A stretch of DNA of 64,000 nt from Leucocoprinus leucothites. Lineage: Eukaryota; Basidiomycota; Agaricomycetes; Agaricales; Agaricaceae. Made by a program: the position numbers and the translations under genes. The stretch is from positions 3,038,001 to 3,102,000 of the forward strand of contig JAACJO010000001.1 of NCBI GenBank assembly GCA_013368445.1, written 5' to 3'. The notes under the pieces were generated by a model. It had not been told where the DNA came from and did not search any database. It saw only the letters and a program-made list of their open reading frames with translations. This document shows positions 1 through 11,427 of this stretch, piece after piece. The stretch's first letter is position 1. Every line of letters begins with the position of its first letter.

Positions 1-3000
1 GTTAAAGAAGGAAATCTGCTTGAAGAAGGGAGAAGATAGGAGGTATTGTTCAGTTGCCGGAAGAGGGTAGAGACCCGCAAGATAGAACGCCGCATAGCTC
101 CCCATGGCGCCTTTTGAGCTTGAAGGTTAATTATTGGGTAACATCCACGGTATCACAAAGTGTTTACCTGAGTCTGTCGGGGAAAATGGATTAACACTAA
201 AATCGAGAAACACGACCCATTAAAGGGTTTACTAACCGTCATTTCCAGGAAGCCCATTCCTAGACGTATTGAAGAACTCTGCAATGACTTGTCTCGACCT
301 TTGTGTACTCAAGCCCGGGCGATTAGCGTAGTGGTACATGAAGGGTATCTGCTGTGCCGGTTCATCAGTAGCATCGAAGTAGTCCTGTGCAGGTGTCAGT
401 CGATGCATACAAGAGGTGCAAGCGGCCGTGTGTTACCTCCTCAAAGATGAAGTCCAACCGCTCAATGAAGCTTTTATTACCTCCCTGCAGCTCAATCAGC
501 TTGGCGGTGTCTTGTGGTACGTACTGGAAAAATACTCAGAGATACGATCATCACCTTAAACCGTTGACTTACTTGAGAATACTAGTGCAGCCACAGAATG
601 ATGTCAGTCTTAGTGGTGAGGAAAACCAGTTAATCACCCACAGTAATCGGAGAACCTGGAAAAGTAGGTGAGATAGGGCGCTAGCTGTTGTGTGGGGTAA
701 AGCGCAAGTACCTTCATAGAAGCCATCCCGATTTGCAGCATTCAAGAAGCACGTTGCCTGGGCTGGGTCATGAATACTGCAGTGGCGGGGATCTGTGAAA
801 TTGAAAGTCCCGTTTGCAAATCTCAGCTGTAAAGTATCAGCTCCTGTCCTTATTCAGCCAGCGAAAACAGGTACCTGCGCCATGCCCTGAATCTGTGGGC
901 TTCCAGGCACACTAACTTCTGGGTTCCAAACGTTCGCAAAATTTCCGGCTCTTCCCAAGTACTAGGCAGGCCGTCAGTGAACCCTTAAGTCAAATAAGCG
1001 AATTCAGTGAATGTTCACCTTCTTTTGGTCGTCCGTTTTGCCCAGAATCTTCGCCACTTGAGCAATCGAAAAGTCGTTGAAGGCATGCTATAGCCACCTT
1101 AAATACTGTAATAGTGTGATCCCTGAGCTGGGTACATACTTCTAAGGTTCGAGACACTTGTTTACTATTTGCACCTCCTGGACTGAACGTATCATCTGGG
1201 ATATATCCTGTCAGTCGTGAGGTTAGCGACGTCTGCCATTGCTGCCTATTGCAAGAGCCGTAGTACCGAGTTCCTTCCAGGCGTTGGTTTGTCGGCCTTG
1301 TAGGTTCCAATTTGGAGATTCATTTTCCGCATCCGCCAGCAATGCATTGTAAAGGTCATCAGGGGAAACGTTCAGCGCAGCAGCCTGTTCATGGAACCTA
1401 AGATATGTGAGAAAGAGAAATGTCCTGATTCGATGGCACTGACTTGACGAAGAACTCGCTGACGATGGGGTCTCCATCTATCGCATCGAACGGTCATTGC
1501 GAGGAGCAAAAAACCTCAAGGTAGATAACGTACTGCTGCCACCTTGGATGAAATGCATCGCTGTGGCTCCTCGGCATTCCGGAAGCCAGCCTGAAAGTGA
1601 CTTTCGGCATGCATAGGCTCTGTAATAACGGATTGGCGTACCTTCATTCTTTTGTACGTCAATCATCCCCCTAACTATCCGAGCAAAGGTAGTAGGATCG
1701 TGGAGTGACATGAGAGGGTAGAGAGTACGATATGTATCCCACTACCTTTTTCAGAATTTCATCAATTGAGACAAAAGCTATCGCTCACGTTGCAGTAAAA
1801 TGAGTCAAAGTAAGGTTCGGTGGAGTTCCATTTTGGATTCTCTCCGGTATCTATGGCGGAAAATATAAGCCAAATAGACCTCAAACGCTGCTCAAGAAAG
1901 CTTACAATCAGCAGGGGATATGTGGGTACGGTAGAGCTATCAATTCGTGAGGTTGTGAGAGATACAGAATAATAATAGGACGAACAGATGAATAGAATAG
2001 CTTAACCGTGTCCATAGAAACACCCGTGGTGTCTACCTGCACACGACCCAAGAGATCGTTCCACTGTGCGCGAGCATCGCTATGAACCTTGTCAAAGTCA
2101 AAGTCGGGAATTTCTTCTTCAGCGTTTGCACAGGCTTGATCACTGGAGATGAGGGATACGCCAACACGAGCAAGGATTGTCGTTTTGCCCTTTGGTGCAC
2201 GGTTAAAGGTAAATAGTGCGCCAAGCTCGTCAATGAATCCTAGCGCAAAGGATGAGCAAGCAGTATTGATATACGGAGGTGATCGATAACTCACCGAAGT
2301 AGAGCTGTAAGATGTTGGTGGTACCCTGGATAGGGAAATTGGCTAACCATGCACCATACTCCGTTGGCTTTCCTAAGTCAAAGCCATCACCCTTGAATGT
2401 AACGCAGGTGAATGCACTATAACGACCTTGAATGCACCGGCACACCAATAAGTATAGGACAGTATTTTGGGGATTGGACGAGCTTACCTGGGCCAAACGA
2501 GGCAGCGAAAGAAGCACCACCCTTCACTTGAGCGGTGTCTGGGTCAAGCGTCATAACAGGGCTTGTGCTGCTCCTCTGTCCGTCATTCGTGATGTCGACA
2601 GCAATACGAGGATGTTTGGTTCCAGCAGGGAATGTGTAACGGTGCAAGGCGGTTCGGCGTGTTGCGGTAAGTTCGACCCGGATTGAATTTGACTAATGGG
2701 TACGATGAAGCTAAAGTTAAACGGGAGTCCCAGGCCGAGCAGGCTAACATAGCACATACCAAATTGGTTGAGAAATACCCAGGAGACGCGAAGTCATCTG
2801 GTGTACCTATTTCGTTGCTTCGGCACGGCAGATTATTTTCTACAAGTATTTGGACAAACCATCAGAGAGTATATGACGTAAAATCTTCCTGCTACCGAGG
2901 GAGGTGGGGCATTTATCGAAAGAAGAACATTCCGCAAAAGGGAAAAGTTTGAAATTAGAGAGGGGAACAGCCTATGTAGCTCATTAGTTGGGGCCTAATG

Positions 3001-3499
3001 ATATTTGGGCACTAAGGAAAACTTACGCCTCCCGTTCCACTATCGTGAAGTTGCGAGAATCCAGTTACGTTTGACTTTGGGTCGCCATCATAACCAGCGT
3101 GCTTCCAAATCAATGAGATAGGATCTACAATTCAATGTCTGTTGTGGAGACGTACGTTTCCCGGTGCATCTGTGTCCATCCCTGCTTTGACCATTCCATG
3201 TGGCAAGGTGGCGCCTACCGACAGCGTAGATTACTCTTATAGTCAATAGTCCGATGACTCCACATACCGGGGAAGACATGACCACCGTTAATCGTTCCAA
3301 TGAATGGTATGACAAGGCTAGCAGGGTCGGTGATAGGAGCAAACGTTTCTTGTGGCGGGCGAGCGCTCGATACCACGGAGCTAGGTAGAGAAGACTATGT
3401 TGTCAGTGGACCAATTTTCAAGCGAATGTCATACCTTGAGCTCTGAGCTTTGACAGCTGAATGCCATACCAAGGAGAGTAAGACTAACGTCCACTTCAT
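1..3499 (-). CDS. Secreted GH92 alpha-mannosidase, paralog 1 (3' end beyond window)
   Basis: Predicted extracellular exo-alpha-mannosidase (GH92, usually Ca-dependent and often alpha-1,2 specific). The start at 3499 opens a signal peptide (MKWTLVLLSLVWHSAVKAQ). After short introns the conserved blocks follow in order: PFIGTINGGHVFPG (about 3260-3300), GFSQLHDSGTGG, RYTFPAGTKHPR, ASFAASFGPG, TEYGAWLANFP, SLISSDQACANAEEEIP, MSLHDPTTFARIVRGMID (1655-1711), YNALLADAENE, FYEGSP split by introns, a 9-nt YSQ exon at 573-581, YVPQDTAKLIELQGG and MYHYANRPGLSTQRSRQV (about 270-350). The last part, GAMGSYAAFYLAGLYP-like, runs off the left edge. It is homologous along its whole length to the gene at 4909-8617 and lies head to head with it. 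No disabling break was seen, but the C-terminus is missing from view. Family assignment is firm; linkage specificity is inferred. Confidence 0.88.
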
Positions 3500-4908
3500 C
3501 TTGCGAAGGGAAGCAATCTTTAGGACAAGGCGCCTTCTAGGGTCTTTTATTCACCAGTCCCCGCACGTCCAATTGATCAGGTGAATAAATGGACCGCATT
3601 GTGCATACAACGAAAGCCGATCTAACCCAAGCTTCTGAGTATAAAGAAGCACCAGAACATTCGTGTAGAATATGTCCCTCACATTTCATCCGTGTAATCT
3701 GTTGAGACCGTGGAGCCAAAACCATGAGCACGTGTTCGCGTTCGAAGCTAACATGGGAAGAAGGGACTCGCCTTTTATTATTAACAGTCCGTGAAGATCA
3801 CTTCATCAAGCCAAATGACCTACGTTGGCATCGGGTCTAGATTAATAAGGTAATGACATGCAGAATTTATCGTTCATGATGGAGTTGAGGGAGGTGGATA
3901 CCGAAGATTTTTTGAAGGAATGCAAGCCCGCTGAACTGAGATACAGAGTCTGAGCCTCGGGCACGCTCACTCCAATCCCAAGTTTTACCCAAGATCTGGC
4001 ATCGGCGCTCAATTGGTCAGTGCGAATATATGATGGATGCACGCACTGCCGTACACATGACTTCTATCGCCGTTGATGCAAGGTGCGTAATGATCCATCC
4101 TTAACTTTGAACAGAGGAATGGATTAAATTTACTCATAATTCAGCATGGTCTAATGACACGTGCACTTCGGCTAATTCAAGATCAACCAGTCCAGCGACG
4201 ATAGACAGGTCAATGTGAGAAAGGGATAGATTGCCTGAGCGAGTGCTGAATGAAAATTCCGAGGTTAGTACAAACTGTTGTTGGGTAACACTGGAGCCTC
4301 GGATGCCTTGGTTGGTCTGCGTCTTAATCGCAAAAATCGCGAGAGACATCTGTAGTGTGTATTGCGATCCACTGACGTTCAATGCGAGCGACGCAGAAAG
4401 CCTGAGCGGAGAGGAGCGAGTATTCAAGGAACTTGCAAATAATGTTTCGAGGTGGCGGCAAACTCCGTGCCATTAGTGAACGGCCACGTGAGGAGACTTC
4501 AGAACGCGTCGGCACGTCACGCTGTCAGCGATTTTTACTTAGATTGGGCTAGCATCATTTTTCGTGTCTTCCGAGTCTCTGGCTTCGGTACTTTGGTGTC
4601 CAGTGTCCTGTTATCTTTTCATGACATGAGCCGGTGGGCCTCTGGGATGTTGGCGTTTTTGAACGAATGATAGAGTCTACGACTGTTGTTGCCAGTTGGT
4701 GCCGCTGCTTCGTTGCTGTGCTGAATTCAGAGCCCACAAGTTTTCTGTCGACCATTCGATACTTATTTGATGCTTACGGCTAGTGCTAGTGAGCGTCCAG
4801 TGGCGTCTGCTCCGGCCTCATAAAAATACCAGAGCTAGATGCCGTTGAGTTCATCTTCCCTTTCTCCCTACCACAGGCCAGCACTTGGCGCGATAGATGG
4901 CCAATGCT
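3500..4908. other. Intergenic region between divergent GH92 genes
   Basis: About 1.4 kb separate the two start codons, so this stretch must hold both promoters. Short open frames are present, but none shows a recognisable domain or splice-compatible coding pattern. No repeat or mobile element was recognised. Confidence 0.5.
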
Positions 4909-7900
4909 ATGTGGAAGTTGGCTCTGCTCTCCCTCGCGGGCCACTTGGTGGCGAATGCCCAGACCTCCAGGCATGTAGCAATTAATCTCTTACTTGAACG
5001 AGGAACTGACCTAGAAACTCGTCTAGTTTCCCTGCCATCCCCGACCCGGCAGGTTTTGTCCTACCTTTCATTGGAACCACCAACGGTGGTCATGTTTTTC
5101 CAGGTGTGCCGCCTAAATATGCGTAGGTATCATTGCGTTGAAGCTTTCTCAGGTGCAACGCTACCTCATGGCATGATCAAAGCCGGAATGGACACGGACA
5201 GGGAAAATGTACGTATATGTTAGCCTTGGCTACTTCAAATGTACCTTAACCGTTCCTGTAGTTTGGTGGGTATAACGCAGATCCCAGCGCCAAAGCAACT
5301 GGTTTTTCTCAGCTCCACGAAAGCGGAACGGGTGGCGTGGGTGGCGTATATCTCAGATAACATCATAACGTGCTAACAAGATTTTTAGAGCATCCCTCTT
5401 TCCAATTTCAAGCTCTGGCCATTGGCTGAATGTCCTTCGTTTGTCAAGTGTCCGACTTCCCTTGAATCCAGGAAGCTTTCTCGTAACATCCTTCCGAACG
5501 GTAATTCCTTCTAACAGGATTCCTGGTGGTCTGGCATGTTATATGCTCATTATTGACCTCTAAATAGGTTCTCCTGATGACTTTGCTTCCCCTGGATACT
5601 TCTCGAGCAATTTGGTGTGTCTAGCGAAGTCACTCGCTGAAGTTTGAATCTAAATGATATATCCTCTCCAGTCCAACGCGATCAGAGTCGAGCTAACAGC
5701 CACCCGCCGAACGGCTTTGCATCGTTACACTTTTCCAGTTGGAACAAAACAACCTCGATTGGTCGTTGACATCACCAACGATGGTCAAAAAAGCGCAAGA
5801 GATCCTTCCATGACCATCAGTCCGAACACCGGGAAAGTCGTCGGTGGCGCCTCCTTTAGCGCTTCATTCGGCCCAGGTAATTGTGTGATCAAGCATATAT
5901 TGTGTACCGGTCATAATTACTGGTCTACAGGAGACTTCAAGGCGTTTACATGTGTTACCTTCCAAGGTGAAGGCTACGACTTGGGTGTCCCGACCGAATA
6001 TGGTGTCTGGGTAAACAACTCACCGATGCGGAACACTACCGTTATCTCAGAAGTCAACCCTAGTACGTTTATTCACGTACTTTGCGGTTGCACAGTCATG
6101 GAAACTAAATTATTTCGATGTTTAGGGGCAGGTGACGAGCTTGGTGCGCTCTTGGCGTTCACACCTGCACCGAGTGGTAGCACAACAATCCTCGCTCGTG
6201 TTGGGGTCTCCTTGATTTCCGCCGACCAAGCCTGTGCAAACGCCGAGCAAGAAATACCTAATTTCGACTTTGCCACCACCCAAGCTCAGGCTCGTGCTCA
6301 GTGGAACGCTATACTGGGTCGTGTGCAAGTAGATATTACTGGGGTTCCTGCGGAGACAGTTCAGCTGTTGTACTCATCAGTAAGTACCCAGCCTAACTAT
6401 CCCTGGTGCTGCGTTCTGACGGAGTCACCAGCTTTATCGTTCGCATATAGCTCCCGCCGACTGTAAGTAGTATTGAATCGGATTCGGATACACCCAATTG
6501 ATCGCTCTGTAAACACTGGAGAAAATCCTAAGTGGAGCTCTGCTGAACCTTACTATGATTCCTTTTACTGTAATGTCAGTGATTCCCTTTGCTTGCCATG
6601 TCGTCTTGGCGCTGACGGAGCTGTAGTGGGACACCTATCGCACGCTTTACCCTCTGATGTCTCTCCATGACCCTACGACCTTCGCCCGCATTGTTAGAGG
6701 GATGATTGATATCCAGAAGCATGAAGGTCTGAGCCCTCTTCTCGTACACTCAAAAGAGTACTCATCTTTTACCTCAGGTTGGCTACCCGAGTGCCGAGAG
6801 GCTACAGTCAAACAATGGGTTCAAGGTGGCAGCAGTACGTAACTTGCTCAATTTCGTTTTATGGTTAATTGATTGGTCAATATTATAGATGGAGACCCCA
6901 TCCTGGCCGAGTTCTTCGTCAAGTATGAACTATTCAATGAAAATTAATTTGCTCCTTCACTGATTGTTACAAGGTTCCACGACCAGGCTTCCGAACTTGG
7001 CGTTTCTCAAGATGATCTCTACAATGCCCTACTAGCGGATGCAGAAAAGGAACCATCGAACTACGACCTTCAAGGCAGACAGGCAAACGCTTGGAAACAG
7101 TACGGTAAGTCAGACGTACCGGCTCCGCGTCTGCTTGACGGGATAAACATGGATCTGGACAGGATATATTCCTCAAGACGTCGGGGATGGCAGAGGCTCC
7201 AATGCTCGGCAGGTCTCTCGAACTTTAGAAGTGAGCATCTCTACACATCCCGAAAGCGCGTCGCTTAATGCCCGCGTCTAGTATGCGTTCGATGACTTCG
7301 CTATCGCACAAGTCGCGAAGGTACTTGGAAAGACGGACGATCAAAAGAAAGTCAGCGCTAACATACAACGAATCTTCTGATATATCCACTGACGAGGATG
7401 ACCAGTACTTGGGAAGGGCCGGGAACTTCATGAACGTTTGGAATGCTAACGTCAGTGTTCCAGAACACCCCGAGATAAAGGGTATGATGCAAGTGAGTAG
7501 GGTTTATTGATTTGGATTAATGCAACTAACAATCAAATAAGCCGAGGTTCTCAAAGAATGACTCTTTCGGGTATACAGATCCCCGTCATTGCAGTATTCA
7601 CGATCCGACGCACGCAACGTGTTTCTTAGACCCCAATGCCAAAGATGGCTTCTATGAAGGTAAGGGTTTTATTCCCAAGTCATTTGCATAACCTGACAAT
7701 GGCGTTGTCGAAAGGTTCTCCAATCTTGGTAAGACGGTGACCAGCCTCCCGAGTAACATGTTTACTGAGTTCAGCGTAAAATCGCTTCTCTTAGTACTCT
7801 CAAGTAAGTGCATTACCTGTTCGTGCTTCGCATACGTTAAGTCGGGCGTCCAGTATGTACCACAAGATACCGCAAAGTTGATCGAACTCCAAGGCGGCGT

Positions 7901-8617
7901 GGAGAGCTTCGTCAAGCGTCTGGATTTTATCTTCGAGCAGGTGAGCGGGCGTCTAGGTACCCAGACAAGGTCGTGGATGACCTCTTTACAGGGTTACTTT
8001 GAAGCTACGGACGAACCATCGCAGCAGATGCCCTTCATGTACCACTATGCGAATAAACCGGGCTTGAGCACTCAGAGGTCGAGAGAAGTTATTACTCAGT
8101 ACTTCAATACATCGGTCGGCGGTATTCCAGGAAACGACGGTTGGCTCAAGCTTTTATGTTCTTGTGGATGTATGTTGACAACATGACTAGATTCGGGTGC
8201 GATGGGCAGCTATGCCGCCTTTTACCTCGCGGGACTCTACCCAGTCCCGGCCACAGAGCAGTTCCTTCTATCTTCTCCCTTCTTTAAGTCGATCTCGTTC
8301 TTAAACCCTCTTTACAACAAGACGACCGTGATCACGGCTGCAAATTTTGAAGGAAACCCTACGAACGGGGTTGGCGGCCAAGCTTTTGTCAAGGTATGTC
8401 TACAACCACTTTCACTAGCGAAGCTGGGGTCTGATTTGTCAATATTCAGAGCGTGACTGTGAATGGCCAGCCATACAAGTCAAATTGTTATCTTGATTGG
8501 GACGTTTTCAAGATGGGCGCTGTTGTCGAGCTCACACTGACCGATGATATCAATGTCTCTTGTGGAGATGGGCCGAATGCTCTTCCACCATCAATTTCGA
8601 CTGGCGGGTTTAACTAA
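4909..8617 (+). CDS. Secreted GH92 alpha-mannosidase, paralog 2
   Basis: Complete GH92 exo-alpha-mannosidase gene with many small introns. The ATG at 4909 (MWKLALLSLAGHLVANAQ) aligns with the start of paralog 1; an in-frame ATG at 4897 is possible. Blocks in order: PFIGTTNGGHVFPG interrupted by an intron then ATLPHGMIKAGMDTD (5070-5200), GFSQLHESGTGG (about 5310), LHRYTFPVGTKQPR (5718), SFSASFGPG (5850-5877), CVTFQGEGYDLGVPTEYGVW, ARVGVSLISADQACANAEQE, MSLHDPTTFARIVRGM (6657), FYEGSP, a 9-nt YSQ exon at 7795-7803, YVPQDTAKLIELQGG, MPFMYHYANKPGLSTQR (about 8030), and GNDDSGAMGSYAAFYLAGLYP split by an intron. It ends GGFN then TAA at 8617. The FYEG Glu expected to act as general acid is present. 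The VPHD and GSPW residues usual in bacterial members read VPQD and GSPI here (family motifs recalled, not aligned). Confidence 0.9.
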
Positions 8618-9759
8618 ACCTGTTGTCGAGGTCTGTAGAGATTTCCTCAACCAACTATACACGCTCTTTTGTATACCTGCCTACTGCATACACCCTCGCT
8701 TGTTTGTATTCCACTCCTTTGTAATGCGCTCTTTCCTTCACTCTCATTTAAACTGTTACCTTCGTTGAGATAGTATCGCCACATAATTAATTCCCTTCTT
8801 GTGCCTCAGTCATTATTCCAACTACGATCCATACAGGTGGTTATGAGTAGTCGGCCAAGTTGATTTTCGTGCTTGTAAATTTGATCAATAATATTAACTG
8901 GTGCAAAATACTGGGGGTGGTGTGGCTCGTTAAATGAGCTAAATGAGCATGGTAGTGAATCCGCCTATTTATTCCTTCAGAGTTTCACAGCATGTACTTA
9001 GTGGTAAGATGCCTTAGGAAGCAGACATTGTGGTGACAGGGCAAGACGAATGTTGCCCACCCCTGGTAGTGGTACAGCAGCTCTGCATTGTCGCCTACAA
9101 GCACATGTGGGCTCAATCGATACACGCGCCAGTATACAATGAAATTCCTTCAGCTACAATCTTCTCGAGCAGAATATCTGCCCATCCCTAGAAGTCAGGT
9201 CCGGCACTGAGGCGAGGTGGTACACTTTGAACGAGTGATAAGATTCAATGAGTCAAAGCCCTTGCCGCCTCTGCCGAGACCTGAAAATGCAGTTCAGGCT
9301 GTTGATGTTTTTATAATCGTACAAAAATCGTACGATCCGCTGCTAGGAGACCTTTACATCTGCCACAACGCCAAGCGCTGTTGTCATATTCACTAACCGG
9401 GTTCTTGCAGCAAGAGCAACCATCACAAGGATTTCCCTGAGCGCATCAAGTTATCTTTTTTTAGGTGCGAAGGCCAAAGACAAAGAATCTCCTCACGCAA
9501 GTCTTTGTTCTTGTTCTCAAGCCTAGGGCAGACTTTCTGTGTTGTACTTTTCTCCGAAGCAAGGGCTAAATGATGCCATTCTTATTCGGGGTCGCTCTTC
9601 CCTCAATTATGGCTGTGCGAAGCTCGGCCAAAAGGACTGTGAGGACTTCGTTATGGAGATAATGGAGCGAGATGACTACCTTGCACCACTGCCCTTATAA
9701 CATGGGAGAATTGAATATTGAGGGGCCTTCCATATCTTCCCCTCTTCCCGTTCACTGCC
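8618..9759. other. Intergenic, no gene seen
   Basis: About 1.1 kb between the GH92 stop and the MARVEL-like gene start. No convincing coding exons, RNA genes or repeats were recognised. Confidence 0.5.
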
Positions 9760-10592
9760 ATGTCTAATTTACTACCTCTTATTCGTATTGGTGTCTTTGG
9801 TGAGTCCAGTTGTCAGAGGGTGTTGCATTCAATGAGCTCATACCTGGCCAGGGACCGTGTCCCTCTTCTCTTTCATCGTGCTCGTTATGAGTGCACATAT
9901 TCTGAGTATGGCACGCATAACCATCGATTTCGCTGCGCTTGGAGTGGCAGTAGCAGTCCTTACCCTGCTTACTCTACCCGTGATGTACGATCCTTGCAAG
10001 GCCTTTGGCTCAAAAAATCTGACTGAAGATTCGTAAAATACAGGCTCTTTCTCGGTCGCATCCGTTCAGGTGCTCTACCTTCTTTCATCGCTGTTGAGCT
10101 TGGATGGACTGGTACGTTCTTTCCGCTTTAACGAGCCGCACTTTTAAAAGATAAACGCCAGGCTTCCTTTGGGTTATGTGGCTCGCCTCGGCAGGAACGA
10201 CCGCAAGTATCAATGGATCTGGTGGACGCTGTGTCGACTTCGGTGGTGAGTTCAAGTTCAGTTCAACACGAGGCGACAGTCATTCAACTTCTACAAGGTG
10301 CATCAACTCTCTGTGGCGAGGTCAATGCCATTGAGGCCTTCGCCTTCCTTAACTGGCTCATGCGTACGTGTTTAAAAAATACTCCCACCCCATTTGCCTG
10401 ACATCTTCTCTTGAAGTTATGGGATACTTTGTTGTGTTATTGGTCTTTTCTTTCCGGGCTGTTCAGGCTGGCAACAATCACATCTGGACGACGTCTGTCA
10501 ACGATGCAAATTTTGAAGGCGGCCACAATCATGCCGTTCACCAACCAGCCCACACTTCCCAGTATCCTCCAATGAGTGTTGCTCATGCTTAG
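9760..10592 (+). CDS. MARVEL-like four-helix membrane protein
   Basis: Small multi-exon gene for an integral membrane protein of the fungal MARVEL-like type. Proposed exons give MSNLLPLIRIGVF, then after an intron ending near 9850 a hydrophobic stretch (TVSLFSFIVLVMSAHILSM) and IDFAALGVAVAVLTLLTLPV. A later exon gives LPSFIAVELGWTG, spliced to FLWVMWLASAG, then EVNAIEAFAFLNWLM and YFVVLLVFSFRAVQAGNNH. The tail is hydrophilic (NDANFEG..HTSQYPPMSVAHA) and ends at TAG 10592. The ELxW..FLW and Cys-rich loop plus AIEAFAFLNW pattern is what is usually seen in these basidiomycete tetraspan proteins. Function is unknown; a role in membrane organisation is inference from the family. Exact intron borders in the middle are my reading. 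Confidence 0.6.
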
Positions 10593-11427
10593 GATGCCCT
10601 TGAACCACCTTGCTTCAACGCTACGCAAGTTTATGGTTTCGTTGACGACCTTGAAATATTATTATCTCTCAATATGCTTGCTTGCTTAATCTTGGCGCTC
10701 ATATGTACCTATTGCCATCTTGGCAATTGTTTTCAGCCTTAGACAGTGAATACGATTGATTTTAACATTCCCTCGATACATATATATCTGTACCGTGTCA
10801 GGGAGAGGACGTCCTGCGAATTGTCCTAGCGGCCGAGCTCGGGCCAAGCACAATTGGTCTAGGCTACACTATCGGATCTACTTCGGAATAACGCTATGAG
10901 GTTACGTCGGCGGGGACTAACCCGACTCCGTTCGGTGACTTCAGTTGTTCGCATTACTCCTCAGAAATATCCCAAGTTCTGCCCCCCACGATTGCTAGCC
11001 TTTCTCAGCCTGAGGAGCATCCTGAGAAGTTAATATGCTCTTCGAGATCCAATCTCTCATGCGTCATGTTGATTACTTATGACGTCAAGGATCAAGGTAC
11101 CCCATCAGAGCTGGTGTAGTAGTGATCAGTCTGGTAAAATGCCTAATTATTGCGTATTCATGTTCCAAGGTTTTTGAAGTTTGAACATTTACCAACTAGG
11201 AAAAACTCTAGTTTTCAAGCTGGCGTGACGATTGTGTAGAACAGCTACGCACCCAGGTGGCCCCCGCAAAGGATAGTGGGGGCCTGAGGCCTGAGTGCTG
11301 AACGGCAGCACGATAAGAGAAAGCGACAAGTATAGTAACATAGCCACTGATACAAGAATAGACAAAGTGGCATCCATAAACTTATCGAGTGACATACATG
11401 GTATACAATAGGGGTGTAATATGTAGC
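10593..11427. other. Intergenic, no gene seen
   Basis: About 830 bp between the MARVEL-like gene and the 3' end of the NOP9 gene. Nothing recognisable was found. Confidence 0.5.
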
